The notes beneath the pieces were generated by a model. It was not told where the DNA came from. It saw only the letters and a program-made list of their open reading frames with translations, and did not search any database. DNA of 64,000 nucleotides from Atopomonas sediminilitoris. GTDB lineage: Bacteria; Pseudomonadota; Gammaproteobacteria; Pseudomonadales; Pseudomonadaceae. The stretch covers positions 124,001-188,000 of the forward strand of contig NZ_JAKUMM010000008.1 in NCBI RefSeq assembly GCF_022601735.1. The letters run 5' to 3'. The position numbers and the translations under genes were made by a program. Shown in pieces: positions 1-9,203 of this stretch (positions are counted from its first letter, which is position 1; each line of letters starts with the position of its first letter).

Positions 1-1307
1 ATCTGCCGCCGCAAACTGGCCAAGGTAAAGCTTTCAACATCCACACTGTCGAGCAAGATATGGCCTTGGTCATGGTGATAAAAGCGCGGAATCAAGCTGG
101 CCAGCGTCGATTTACCGCTGCCTGAGCGACCCACCAAGGCAATCATCTGCCCGGGCTCTGCAACAAAGTTGATGTCATGCAACACCGGCTTATCAGTGCC
201 GGGGTAGGCGAACGTCAGGTTCTTAACCTCTAGACGACCACTGACCCGTGGTAAATCAACCGTACCGTGATCAACCTCGGGCGCCTCATCCAGCTGCTCA
301 AAAATACTTTCAGCGCCGGCGATACCCTTTTGGATATTCGAACTCACCTCAGAAAGCTGCCTGATTGGCTTGGGCAACAAGCCAGCGAGCGTAATGTAGG
401 CCACTAAATCACCTGGTGAAGCATCGCCACGCAACAGCAAGACCAAAAACATCAGTACCGCCATGGCGCTGTAAATCACCAGCTGCAAGCTGGGTGTGTA
501 CACGGCACCGGTGCGCACCATACGCAACTGGCGGTCCATGTTGTCTTCGGTGGCATGCGCGAAACGACGCTTCTCATAAGGCTCACCGCCAAAGCTGCGC
601 ACCACGCGATAGCTTTGAATGGCTTCGGAGGCCACGTGCGTCACGTCCCCCATCGCCACTTGAATCTTCTTACTTTGCTTACGGAATTTTTTGCTGGCAC
701 TGACCACCATCAACCCGATGATCGGCAAAATCCCCAGCATCACCATGGTCAACTTCCAGTTCATAAACAGCAGCGAAGCAAACAGGAAGATCACCGTCAT
801 GCCTTCACGCACCACCACCTTAATCGCATCGGTAGCCGCGCCGGTGACCATAGTCACGTTGTAAGTAATCCGCGAAATCAGGTGGCCCGAGTTGTTGTTA
901 TCAAAATAGCGATTGGGCAAGGTCATCAGGTTGTTGAACAGCGCCACGCGCAGGTCTTGCACCAACCCCAGCGACACCTTGGACAGGTAGTAGTTACCGA
1001 GAAATGAACCCAGCCCCTGCCACAGCGCAATCAGCACGATCAACAGAGGCACCGCTTGCAGCAGCTTTAGCTCAACCAGCCACGGCGCATACTCAAGCAG
1101 CATCGGCGCGCTGGCAAAAAAACTGGCCTCAGGGTTAGACAACCCATCGACAAAGTACTTGAGCATGTAGCCCAGCATCGGCTGGGTGGTGGCGAAGATG
1201 AAAAAGCCGAACAGGCTGATGGCGAAGAAGCCGGCGTACGGCACAACATACTTCAGCAAGCGCAGATATATCGTTAAACTAGATTGGTCAGTGTTGTTGC
1301 TAGTCAT
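1..1307 (-). CDS. msbA: Lipid A export ATP-binding/permease protein MsbA (3' end cut by window)
   Basis: This is the inner-membrane ABC exporter that flips lipid A-core across the membrane. The visible 435 codons start at ATG 1307, preceded by GGAGG at a good distance. They show the N-terminal six-helix transmembrane domain and then the start of the ATPase domain, with Walker A GRSGSGKST at about residues 393-401. The signature motif, Walker B and H-loop lie beyond the window edge, so the gene is partial only because of the window. In P. aeruginosa msbA likewise closes the LPS core locus. The ABC architecture and the LPS context make MsbA the best call over other half-size exporters. Confidence 0.93.
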   Translation of the reverse strand, partial: MTSNNTDQSSLTIYLRLLKYVVPYAGFFAISLFGFFIFATTQPMLGYMLKYFVDGLSNPEASFFASAPMLLEYAPWLVELKLLQAVPLLIVLIALWQGLGSFLGNYYLSKVSLGLVQDLRVALFNNLMTLPNRYFDNNNSGHLISRITYNVTMVTGAATDAIKVVVREGMTVIFLFASLLFMNWKLTMVMLGILPIIGLMVVSASKKFRKQSKKIQVAMGDVTHVASEAIQSYRVVRSFGGEPYEKRRFAHATEDNMDRQLRMVRTGAVYTPSLQLVIYSAMAVLMFLVLLLRGDASPGDLVAYITLAGLLPKPIRQLSEVSSNIQKGIAGAESIFEQLDEAPEVDHGTVDLPRVSGRLEVKNLTFAYPGTDKPVLHDINFVAEPGQMIALVGRSGSGKSTLASLIPRFYHHDQGHILLDSVDVESFTLASLRRQ

Positions 1308-1373
1308 AGCACCTCCAAGACAACGCCGCATTCTAACAGCCCCTACAGACAGCGTCTCGCCTTAGAAAAATCC

Positions 1374-2009
1374 ATGAAAGAAATCACTGAACAGCAATTA
1401 AACGCAATGCTAGAGCACTGCGAAGTTCTGGAGGAAGACAGCCGAGGAACTAAGGTTGCTCGGCTGAAAAACGGCGATCTAATTAAAATCTTCAGGCCAC
1501 GCAGAAAGCTTTGGCTTAACCGATTAAAACCACAAAACCAGCGCTTTGCAGAAAATGCAAAAACACTAGAAAGACTGGGAGTTATCACCCCAAAAATCCA
1601 AGAGCTATTTTGGACAAACAGAAAAATCGCAGAGTGCGCCTGTATTTACAGCCCAATAAAAGGCCAAGCACTGATTAGCACATTCCAAAAATCGCCAGAC
1701 TTACTAAAAGAAAATCTTATACATATCGCAACCTTTATTGCCAGCCTTCACAATAGAGGGATTTACTTTCGGTCCTTGCATTTAGGCAACATCATACAGA
1801 CCCCAAAAAATGAATACGGCCTTATCGACTTTCTAGATTTAAAAATACAAAAAAAACCACTTTCCAGATACAAAACCCAAAGAAACCTTAAGCACTTCAA
1901 AAGGCACCTTGAGCGCGCTGGCGTTGAAGACTTCCCATGGTCATTCTTCACGCAGCTTTACGCACAGGCCGTGAGTCTCTCGCCGCCCTCGCGCCCCCCT
2001 GCAACATAA
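1374..2009 (+). CDS. Kinase-fold protein of the LPS core locus (PA4998-like), catalytic Asp replaced
   Basis: This is a 211-residue protein with the layout of a small LPS/InaA-type kinase. A Lys-rich N-lobe is followed by a catalytic-loop-like segment near residue 147 (FRSLHLGN) and a DFG-like LIDF segment. The usual HGDLH aspartate is replaced by serine, while the Asn and the metal-binding Asp remain, so activity is doubtful. ATG 1374 was chosen because the longer in-frame extension to 1284 would run into msbA; no strong ribosome site is seen. It is transcribed against the rest of the locus, and its last 62 bases overlap the ligase gene tail to tail. A kinase-like gene sits at the same place beside msbA in P. 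aeruginosa. It is A+T-rich compared with the core genes. Confidence 0.7.
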   Translation: MKEITEQQLNAMLEHCEVLEEDSRGTKVARLKNGDLIKIFRPRRKLWLNRLKPQNQRFAENAKTLERLGVITPKIQELFWTNRKIAECACIYSPIKGQALISTFQKSPDLLKENLIHIATFIASLHNRGIYFRSLHLGNIIQTPKNEYGLIDFLDLKIQKKPLSRYKTQRNLKHFKRHLERAGVEDFPWSFFTQLYAQAVSLSPPSRPPAT

Positions 2010-3129
2010 AAGCCGCACCAACTGGCCACCAACTAACAAACCACTCCGCAGCTGGTGTCTCCCAGCTATAAGCCACATCCGTCAAGCAAGCCACGCTTGA
2101 GAATAGCCAAAGGATGCTCAACCAAACTCCTTCGGTGGTCGCTCGCAGTGTCAACGCGGTTCTCAGAACCAACAACCACAACATGCACCACAAGGCCGCA
2201 CCAACCAAGCCGAGCTCAATAGCAAAATGCAGAACCAAGTTGTGAACATTATCAAAAACCAGACCACTTTCTCCGCCTGAGATATCGTAAGAACTACCTA
2301 ACCCCAGCCCTAACCAGGGTGATTGAGAAATCATCGACAAGCCAACAGAAAATATCTCTACTCGATAGGAGCCGCCACGCGCCACTAGCTCATCCCAAAA
2401 GATCGAAGCGAACAACAACAACAACAACCCCACACACTGCAAGAGCTTTCGACCGCCAAACCAAAAAAGCAAACAAATTAAAGAAAAAACATAAGCCCCA
2501 ATCAACCCTCGACTCTGCGTCGCAAAAACAAAGATCAAAGCCACCACAAAAGCAGCCACCACTGCAGTTCGACTCTTTAAATACACCCACATCAAAAAAT
2601 ACAAACTCAATGCAATCAATGCATAACCACCCAATATCGGATGAGAATACCCCCCCAGCGGAGTTAAACGTCGAGATAAGTAATCCCCACCATCAAAAAA
2701 AAACACCAAAAGACTGCTTAACATGATGCCATAAGCCCCTAAAGACAACATCAAAAGCAAACTAGGAATCCATTCTGATCGCCGCAAACCAAACACAAAG
2801 CACAAAAATACAAACAAGCCAACATATAGCACCCGCTTAAACTCACGAAATTGTTCTACTGCCCCCGTCCACCACAAGCTTAACACCGCCCAAAACAACA
2901 ACATCAAGAAAACAAAAAACAAAGCAAAATAACAGTTTGAAAATTCCCCTTTCCAAAAACAATCAACCAGCAAAAAAAATGAAGGCAGCCAAAACAGCAA
3001 CACCAACCCTTGCTGGTACAATTTATTATTACTCGTGAGAACCAGGCCAAACTCAAACCAAGCAAAGCCTAAAAACAAAAGAAACAAGAGCCATGCAGAT
3101 AGGCGCTCATTACGAACTTCCAAGCTCAT
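1948..3129 (-). CDS. waaL: O-antigen ligase (WaaL/Wzy_C family)
   Basis: This polytopic inner-membrane protein of 393 residues has about ten hydrophobic segments and a large periplasmic loop that carries the family signature, a conserved His in DNVHNLVLHFAIELG (about residue 296). Members join undecaprenyl-linked O-antigen to lipid A-core on the periplasmic face. The short polymerase Wzy shares the fold, but the position at the end of the core operon next to msbA favours ligase. The stop of the upstream glycosyltransferase overlaps its start (TAATG). The gene is visibly A+T-rich, with many Phe and Leu codons, as is common for sequence-diverse ligases. Confidence 0.8.
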   Translation of the reverse strand: MSLEVRNERLSAWLLFLLFLGFAWFEFGLVLTSNNKLYQQGLVLLFWLPSFFLLVDCFWKGEFSNCYFALFFVFLMLLFWAVLSLWWTGAVEQFREFKRVLYVGLFVFLCFVFGLRRSEWIPSLLLMLSLGAYGIMLSSLLVFFFDGGDYLSRRLTPLGGYSHPILGGYALIALSLYFLMWVYLKSRTAVVAAFVVALIFVFATQSRGLIGAYVFSLICLLFWFGGRKLLQCVGLLLLLFASIFWDELVARGGSYRVEIFSVGLSMISQSPWLGLGLGSSYDISGGESGLVFDNVHNLVLHFAIELGLVGAALWCMLWLLVLRTALTLRATTEGVWLSILWLFSSVACLTDVAYSWETPAAEWFVSWWPVGAAFMLQGGARAARDSRPVRKAA

Positions 3130-4205
3130 TAATTAAAAACCTCACAATACGACGTAACAAAATAATCTCGCTGTTCTTCCAAGCAAAGCGCGGCGCACTG
3201 TTGCGCGGATGACATGACAGCTGACATTTCGGACAACCCCCGCAAAACTATCGCCAATTCGGCCACATCTCCAGCCGCAAAATAAACGCCTGCCGTACCG
3301 AGCTGCTCAATAAAGACCGGCAAGTCACTACACAACACAGGAACACCCGCACTCACGGCCTCTTGAACTACCAAACCCTGCCCCTCAGCCAACGATGGCA
3401 ACACAAGCCAATCAAAAGCCCTAAGCCAGCTAGCCGCTCGCTCAACACGACCTAAGAAAATCACGCTTTGCTGCAGAGCTAACGCCTCACACCGAGCCTG
3501 CAAAGAAACTTTCATCTCACCATCGCCGACATACACAAGTCGATAAGACGGCGGCATCTTGGCCTGAGCCCAAGCTTCCAGTAAATAGTCAACACCTTTA
3601 CTTGAAACCAGGCGCCCCACCACAGCCACATAAGTAAATTCAGAAGAAAGGCCTAACCCCTGCAAAGCAGCAGTGGAAGAATAAATCTTATCTACCGTCA
3701 CAACAGAAGGGATAGCCTGCACAAGCGCACCTAATTGCGCTTCAAGCGACTTAGCCAGCGCTACTGAGACCGCGATAAACTTTAATTGCGCAGCCAGCCT
3801 CACGGCCAGCTTAATATCAGCATTCGATAACCGCGTCTCTCCATGGAAAATAACAACAGCCTTTAGTGAAGGCCTATTCATCAGCACATGACCCAAAAAA
3901 CGCAAACATCCTATACCATCAACAATTAAATGCGCATGATCCTCTAGCGAAACTTGCCGCATAAAAATTCGCGCATGATAAGACGCCAACAAGCGCCTCC
4001 AACCATGACCTTTCACTATAGACTTAGCGTAATTACAGAAAACAACTCTTTGACCAAAGAGGGACGCCACCTCAGGCCGCGAAGCCCCCTGTAAGAAACA
4101 GTGATCAACATTACTGAGCAATGCAGAAATCTGCGCATGAACATTATGCACGGAGGAGAAATCAGCATCAGCACTCCACATTACATTAAGATACTTAGGC
4201 ATCAT
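3129..4205 (-). CDS. GT4-type glycosyltransferase (WapR position)
   Basis: This is a 358-residue cytoplasmic glycosyltransferase with a GT-B fold. The C-terminal half has the typical donor-binding pattern: a VVGRLVSSKG strand, then SLAEGQGLVVQEAVSAGVPV, which carries the E-x7-E-like segment. The N-terminal half is divergent. From its place next to waaL it is probably the core rhamnosyl- or glucosyltransferase that builds the ligation site, as WapR does in P. aeruginosa, but sequence alone does not fix donor or acceptor. Two start codons lie together (4205 and 4202). It is A+T-rich like waaL and probably co-transcribed with it. Confidence 0.75.
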   Translation of the reverse strand: MMPKYLNVMWSADADFSSVHNVHAQISALLSNVDHCFLQGASRPEVASLFGQRVVFCNYAKSIVKGHGWRRLLASYHARIFMRQVSLEDHAHLIVDGIGCLRFLGHVLMNRPSLKAVVIFHGETRLSNADIKLAVRLAAQLKFIAVSVALAKSLEAQLGALVQAIPSVVTVDKIYSSTAALQGLGLSSEFTYVAVVGRLVSSKGVDYLLEAWAQAKMPPSYRLVYVGDGEMKVSLQARCEALALQQSVIFLGRVERAASWLRAFDWLVLPSLAEGQGLVVQEAVSAGVPVLCSDLPVFIEQLGTAGVYFAAGDVAELAIVLRGLSEMSAVMSSAQQCAALCLEEQRDYFVTSYCEVFN

Positions 4206-4240
4206 TAATCCCTATACAACCCGTTACTTCCAGCAACGAA

Positions 4241-5188
4241 CTAAAAGCCCAACCACCGCCAAAAATTTGGGGCACTCATAGGGCTGAGCGGCTCGTTTAA
4301 CGTATGCACAATGCTATGGCCAATAGCATTAAAACTATAGCGCTGCTCTGCCAATGCCTTACCAGCATCGGCGATCCGCTTGGCTAACGCTGTGTCCGCA
4401 CGCAATACCGTCAACTTCTCACGCAACTCAGCAATCGAGCGATAGAGCACCACGTTGTGCATATCCACAAAGCCCAGCGCTTGATTCTCGACTTCGCCTT
4501 GGTCGTAAGTAAGCAGCACACAGCCGCAAGCCATGGCTTCGAAATTTTTGATCATGTATTCGCCCATCCCCACATCGGCGCCGACGAAGAAGCGGATGCG
4601 GTTAAGCACATCACAATACTCCTGCCCCGAATGGGTCTTGGTGATCAGCAGCGGTTCAACCTGAGCTAACTCTTCCAGCAGGGCTTTACGGCCACTGTAA
4701 GCCACGCTTTTCAAGCTACCGACAAACGCCAGCTCAATATCCCGTTCAACTTGCTGATACTTCAGCAACGCTTGGTCGTAACCCTTGGGTACAAAGTGCG
4801 CGTCAAAACCTTCTTCACGCAAACGCTGTGCAACACCAGCCCCAGAGCTAATAATTCGCGCCCAAGGCATACGCTGATAATGTTTGCTGAACGCGCCGGT
4901 GTATTTGCAGGGGATGTAGTTCTGATAAGCATCGTGCTCCAAAATCACCAAATTGGGCACAGTGCGAATAAAACGCCACTGCTTCATTTCTTTCTTGAAG
5001 CGCAGAAAAAAAACAATACGATCATAACGGCTGCAGTCGACCTGCTCACGAAAGTAGCGGCGCAGATTCGCTTGTTCTTCACTGCCGAGCCAGCGCACAT
5101 CACAGGTCGTGCAGGCCTCACCGATGCCTTCGTAAAGGCGATCTAAAATGGCGCGCTGCTCTTTTTGCACCAGCAATAACACGTTCAT
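4241..5188 (-). CDS. ssg: Ssg-type cell-surface glycosyltransferase
   Basis: This 315-residue protein resembles the Pseudomonas Ssg (PA5001) family of LPS/exopolysaccharide glycosyltransferases, whose loss alters O-antigen, motility and biofilm. It shows a GT-B-like C-terminal domain with the segment MIKNFEAMACGCVLLTYD, where the Glu would contact the sugar nucleotide. No signal peptide or membrane segment is seen. The start ATG overlaps the stop of the preceding gene (ATGA). The donor sugar cannot be told from sequence. The name rests on remembered family resemblance plus location, so it is probable rather than proven. Confidence 0.7.
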   Translation of the reverse strand: MNVLLLVQKEQRAILDRLYEGIGEACTTCDVRWLGSEEQANLRRYFREQVDCSRYDRIVFFLRFKKEMKQWRFIRTVPNLVILEHDAYQNYIPCKYTGAFSKHYQRMPWARIISSGAGVAQRLREEGFDAHFVPKGYDQALLKYQQVERDIELAFVGSLKSVAYSGRKALLEELAQVEPLLITKTHSGQEYCDVLNRIRFFVGADVGMGEYMIKNFEAMACGCVLLTYDQGEVENQALGFVDMHNVVLYRSIAELREKLTVLRADTALAKRIADAGKALAEQRYSFNAIGHSIVHTLNEPLSPMSAPNFWRWLGF

Positions 5189-6264
5189 GCTTGGTCCTCC
5201 GCCAGTACACGAGCGCGACGCTCATTAAAGCGGGCAAAAACCCCACCAACGGCAAACAACCGCTGCACCCGCGCGCCCAAAGCAGCGCCCCCCTGCCAGT
5301 CACGCAGCGCTGGCAACTTTCGGCAGGCCTCACGCACATACTCCAAAGCACACGCGTCGTCGTAACCACCGCCCAACACCGCACCGTAATAGGCTAGACG
5401 AATCGCCTTAGCCAAACGCTTATCCAAGCCCGCCGACAGCAGGCGAAAACGGGCACGGTGATACCAACTAGCGCTCGGCTTGACGCGAGGAAATTCAGCA
5501 AATGCCGCCACCAGCGTTTCGCTGTAAGTGCTGCCGTGCAGAGCAAAGAAATGCCTTGCCAGCGCCCGCCAATGATCCTTATCAGAGTAATAATGCTTGA
5601 CCACGCCCTGCGCATCGGCAGGCCTTGACGCGTCGGCCAGCGCCAGCGAAAAGGCGAACTGCTCAACAGTGTGAAGCCGCGGAGCCAAAGGATATAAGGT
5701 ATCAATCAGTGCTAGCGCCTGCTCAACCACAGCTCGCTGCTCGGCCTTCAAGCCAAAAACACCCGAGTTGACCAAGAAAAACCGTGAATTGCTCGGTCGA
5801 TGCTGCTCGATAAATCCGGCAAACGCTTGATTAAGCTCAGTGTCATCACCCCAGCGCCCTTCGATCTCATCAACCAGCCAGACGGCTTTACTAAGGCGCT
5901 GCCATAACAGATTGGCGTTAGCTTTAAAAAAGGTGTCGGTATCAACAAAAATGCTCTGCTCGGCGCAACTTAATGCATGCTCAATCGCCTTGGCCTTGCG
6001 CCTGTGCTGATACCCCGCAGTGCCCATCCACGCCTGCAAGCAGTCCGCCGACAGATGGACGACCTCCACCGGCCAGCCGGCGAAGGGCTCGGCGCAATCG
6101 GTATACACCACAATGCGCTCGGCTTCAGCCAAGCCTTGATAGGCCAAAAGGCTCAGGATGCTTAAGCGTGCTTCCGCGTGATAGGCCGGATTGCTGCCAT
6201 ACACTAGGTAGACAAACTGCTTGGCGACAACCGGCAGGGTACGCAGTAACGGAATATCAACCAC
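5185..6264 (-). CDS. GT-A type glycosyltransferase with DTD motif, specificity unknown
   Basis: This is a 359-residue protein with an N-terminal GT-A fold. A conserved DTD metal/nucleotide-sugar motif lies in IFVDTDTFF at about residue 109, and a VNSGVFGL segment near residue 167 resembles the acceptor-side loop of GT8-like enzymes. The C-terminal 120 residues are basic and helical. It overlaps its neighbours by 4 and 8 bases, so it belongs to the core operon. I do not recall a gene of this kind at this place in P. aeruginosa, where dnpA and mig-14 separate ssg and wapH. It is likely a strain- or genus-specific core sugar transferase. Confidence 0.65.
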   Translation of the reverse strand: MVDIPLLRTLPVVAKQFVYLVYGSNPAYHAEARLSILSLLAYQGLAEAERIVVYTDCAEPFAGWPVEVVHLSADCLQAWMGTAGYQHRRKAKAIEHALSCAEQSIFVDTDTFFKANANLLWQRLSKAVWLVDEIEGRWGDDTELNQAFAGFIEQHRPSNSRFFLVNSGVFGLKAEQRAVVEQALALIDTLYPLAPRLHTVEQFAFSLALADASRPADAQGVVKHYYSDKDHWRALARHFFALHGSTYSETLVAAFAEFPRVKPSASWYHRARFRLLSAGLDKRLAKAIRLAYYGAVLGGGYDDACALEYVREACRKLPALRDWQGGAALGARVQRLFAVGGVFARFNERRARVLAEDQA

Positions 6265-7396
6265 CCAAACCTCCCAAGCGCCAAGACTGCATCACCTGCC
6301 ACCACCGTGTCGTCACCGCAGCATCACTAAAGTGCGCCTGCAGCTGTGCGACAGCAGTAGCGGAAGTCTGCGGCGAGGCGGTTAGCTGCTGCGCCAAAAC
6401 GCGGCTATCGCCTAGCGGGAACAGCAAACCACTCCCCTCAACCACCTCGGCGCCACCGCCACAATCACTACAAATGACCGGCACCCCAGCGGCCATGGCT
6501 TCGAGTAGCACCATGCCAAAAGGTTCATGATCGGAGGTTAATGCGAAGACGTCGAAGGCTTTGAAGTAGCGTCGACCGTTAGCGACTTGACCGACAAAGC
6601 GTACCGAGTCGGCGACATTGAGTTCGGCAGCCAAAGCCTTCAGCGAAGCCTCTAAGCGACCGCTGCCCATGATGACCAGCAAACTACTGGCCGGCAGCTT
6701 GGGCAAAGCTTGGGCAAAGCCACGGATCAGTGTGGCTTGGTCTTTATCCGGATGGAGCCGCCCCACATTGCCGACGACCCAGGCGTCCTGCGGCAGACCC
6801 AGATGCTCGCGCGCTTCATCTCGGCTGACCTGCTCGGCTTGCACGGCGGCGACATCGATGCGGTTATACAAGGTCTGAATACTGGCTTCAGGCCAGTGCG
6901 GCAGGCAGCCGCGCATGTCATCACGTATCGCGTTAGACACACCTAAGAGTTTCAGGCGTGCTTTAAAAGCATTCGCAAACCACTGCCGCGAGCGGCGTTG
7001 GTAGTCGCCATAGGCATGGTGAACGCCAATCACCGGCAGTTTAGTGCCCAATAATGCGATGTAGATGGGCTTGAAGCGGTGCGCGATGCACAAGGCAAAG
7101 TCGCGACTGGCGGCGATTCGGCGGATATCGCGAATCGCCTTGAGCTTGAGCCCGCGCACATCACGGCTGGCGTAGTTTAAAAACAGCACTTCATCGGAGG
7201 CCGAGCCATGCACAACGGCATCGCTCGGCTCGCCCGTTAAGTAAACCGTACACACCTTGTAGGAGGTGCCGTTGAACAGCGCCGCGTACTGTCGCGCGCA
7301 ATCCATAAAAGGGCCATCGTAGCCATGGCAGAACTGCAACACCCAGCGCTCAGGCTGGGTGTTGGGAGTAGCTTCAGAGGCTGTCATGCCAATCAC
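6257..7396 (-). CDS. wapH: GT4 glycosyltransferase, WapH-like
   Basis: This 379-residue GT-B glycosyltransferase has the donor-site signature SDHEPFGMVLLEAMAAGVPVI (E-x7-E) near residue 296, with VGNVGRLHPDKDQ before it. In P. aeruginosa WapH adds a core sugar, and its gene likewise follows the carbamoyltransferase gene. The start at 7396 is GTG with AAGGA five bases upstream. An in-frame ATG at 7387 is the alternative but sits too far from that site. The gene begins inside the end of the carbamoyltransferase gene (23-base overlap). The donor is not determined by the sequence. Confidence 0.75.
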   Translation of the reverse strand: MIGMTASEATPNTQPERWVLQFCHGYDGPFMDCARQYAALFNGTSYKVCTVYLTGEPSDAVVHGSASDEVLFLNYASRDVRGLKLKAIRDIRRIAASRDFALCIAHRFKPIYIALLGTKLPVIGVHHAYGDYQRRSRQWFANAFKARLKLLGVSNAIRDDMRGCLPHWPEASIQTLYNRIDVAAVQAEQVSRDEAREHLGLPQDAWVVGNVGRLHPDKDQATLIRGFAQALPKLPASSLLVIMGSGRLEASLKALAAELNVADSVRFVGQVANGRRYFKAFDVFALTSDHEPFGMVLLEAMAAGVPVICSDCGGGAEVVEGSGLLFPLGDSRVLAQQLTASPQTSATAVAQLQAHFSDAAVTTRWWQVMQSWRLGGLGG

Positions 7397-9128
7397 ATCC
7401 GTCCTTAACCACCAGCACGTCCTGCATGATCAGGTACTGCAAGTCCGAACCGTAGAACATGTTCAGCGCATCGGTGGGCGAGCAGATCATCGGCTCGCCA
7501 CGGCGATTAAGCGAGGTGTTGAGCGAAACGCCATTGCCGGTGAGGTTTTCCAGCTCTTTCATCAGGTCGTACCAGCGCGGGTTGTACTCGCGCTTGAGCA
7601 CTTGTGCCCGCGAGGTACCGTCTTCGTGCACCACTTCACTGACGCGGGTTTTCCACTCTTCGTTCACTTCAAAAGTGAAGGTCATGAACGGGCTGGGGTG
7701 GTCAACCTTGAGCATTTGCGCGGCGACGGTGTCGAGCATCGACGGGCAGAATGGCCTCCAGCGCTCACGGAATTTGATTTGCTCGTTGATGCGATCGGCT
7801 ACGCCAGGAATGCTTGGACAGCCGATGATCGAGCGACCACCCAGTGCTCGCGGGCCAAACTCCATACGCCCCTGGAACCACGCCACCGGATTACCATCGA
7901 CCATGATCTTGGCGATGCGTTTTTCCACATTATCAATCTGCTTAAACACCGGCTTATTGGGGTGCTTGGCGCAGGCGGCAATCACGTCCTCATTGGAGTA
8001 GCTGGGGCCAAGATACACATGCTCCATCTTCTCAACGGGCACACCGCGCTGTTGGCTGACAAACGCGGCCGCACCGACAGCCGTACCGGCATCGCCAGAG
8101 GCGGGCTGCACGAACAGCTCTTTCACCTCATCACGGGCAATGATGCGCTGGTTAAGTTTGACGTTCAGCGCGCAGCCGCCAGCAAAGGCAATCTTGCCGG
8201 TTTCTTTGAGGATGTCGCCCAGATAGTGATCCATCATTTGCAGCGCCAGCTTCTCAAACAACGCTTGCATCGAGGCGGCGTAATGAATGTACGGGTCGTC
8301 GGCGATGTCGCCTTCGCGCTTAGGGCCGAGCCATTCGATTAGCTTGGGTGAAAAGTAGAAGCCTTTGCCTTTTTCTTTATAGCGGCGCAGGCCGATCACG
8401 TTGGCCAGATCGGTGTTGATCACCAACTCGCCATTTTCAAAGCTGGCCAGACGCGAGAAGTCGTACTTGCTGGCGTCACCGTAGGGCGCCATGCCCATGA
8501 CTTTGAATTCGCCATCGAGCATTTCAAAACCCAAGAACTCGGTCATCGCGCCATACAGGCCACCGAGCGAGTCCGGATCGTAAAATTCTTTGATCTTGTG
8601 GATCTGGCCGTTTTCGCCGTAGCCGAAGAAGGTCGTGGCGTACTCGCCTTTACCGTCGATGCCCAAAATGGCGGTTTTTTCTGTAAAGCCCGAGCACAAA
8701 TACGCACTGGCGGCGTGGGCCAAGTGGTGCTCAACCGGCACGATTTGGATTTTCTTGGTATCAAAGCCCAACTGCTCTAAACACCAGACGATCTTTTTGC
8801 GGTAGCGCTTAAAGCGACGATTCCCCATCAGCAACGCATCCAACGCGCGGTCGGGGGCGTACCAGTAACGCTTGGCGTAATGCCAACGGGCCTTTTCAAA
8901 GAGGCTGATCGGCGCAAAAGGAATGGCCACCACATCCACATCACTCGGCTTGATGCCGGCTTGTTCTAAGCAGAATTTGGCTGACTCATAGGGCATGCGG
9001 TTTTTGGCGTGTTTATCACGCACAAAGCGCTCTTCTTCCACGGCTGCAATCAACTTACCGTCGATGTACAGCGCCGCCGAAGGATCGTGACTCAGTGCGC
9101 CGGATAGGCCTAATACAGTCAATGCCAC
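7374..9128 (-). CDS. Carbamoyltransferase (NodU/CmcH family), LPS core carbamoylation
   Basis: This 584-residue protein is of the NodU/CmcH/TobZ family. The N-terminal ASKHA-like Kae1/YrdC-type half begins LGLSGALSHDPSAAL and includes an EHHLAHAAS metal-binding segment near residue 137. The C-terminal carbamoyltransferase domain carries FGPRALGGRSI. Such enzymes use carbamoyl phosphate and ATP to carbamoylate a hydroxyl. In Pseudomonas the target is the 7-position of the second core heptose, which fits the place between heptose kinases and core transferases. The start is GTG 9128 with GAGG upstream. The 75 bases separating it from the upstream kinase gene form one of the few non-overlapping junctions in this operon. 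Confidence 0.87.
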   Translation of the reverse strand: MALTVLGLSGALSHDPSAALYIDGKLIAAVEEERFVRDKHAKNRMPYESAKFCLEQAGIKPSDVDVVAIPFAPISLFEKARWHYAKRYWYAPDRALDALLMGNRRFKRYRKKIVWCLEQLGFDTKKIQIVPVEHHLAHAASAYLCSGFTEKTAILGIDGKGEYATTFFGYGENGQIHKIKEFYDPDSLGGLYGAMTEFLGFEMLDGEFKVMGMAPYGDASKYDFSRLASFENGELVINTDLANVIGLRRYKEKGKGFYFSPKLIEWLGPKREGDIADDPYIHYAASMQALFEKLALQMMDHYLGDILKETGKIAFAGGCALNVKLNQRIIARDEVKELFVQPASGDAGTAVGAAAFVSQQRGVPVEKMEHVYLGPSYSNEDVIAACAKHPNKPVFKQIDNVEKRIAKIMVDGNPVAWFQGRMEFGPRALGGRSIIGCPSIPGVADRINEQIKFRERWRPFCPSMLDTVAAQMLKVDHPSPFMTFTFEVNEEWKTRVSEVVHEDGTSRAQVLKREYNPRWYDLMKELENLTGNGVSLNTSLNRRGEPMICSPTDALNMFYGSDLQYLIMQDVLVVKDGCDWHDSL

Positions 9129-9203
9129 AGGAGTTGCCTCTTGTCAGTGCTGGACACTACAGGCCCAGCGCAAAAAATAATCGTGCCCGAGGGGCGATGT
9201 TCA

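Noticed and set aside
2319..2726. A 135-codon Lys/Thr/Gln-rich open frame on the plus strand
   Set aside because: It is antisense to the A+T-rich O-antigen ligase and has the composition expected from such a shadow.
7359..8342. A 327-codon open frame on the plus strand
   Set aside because: It is antisense to the carbamoyltransferase, whose coding frame is secure from its motifs and ribosome site.
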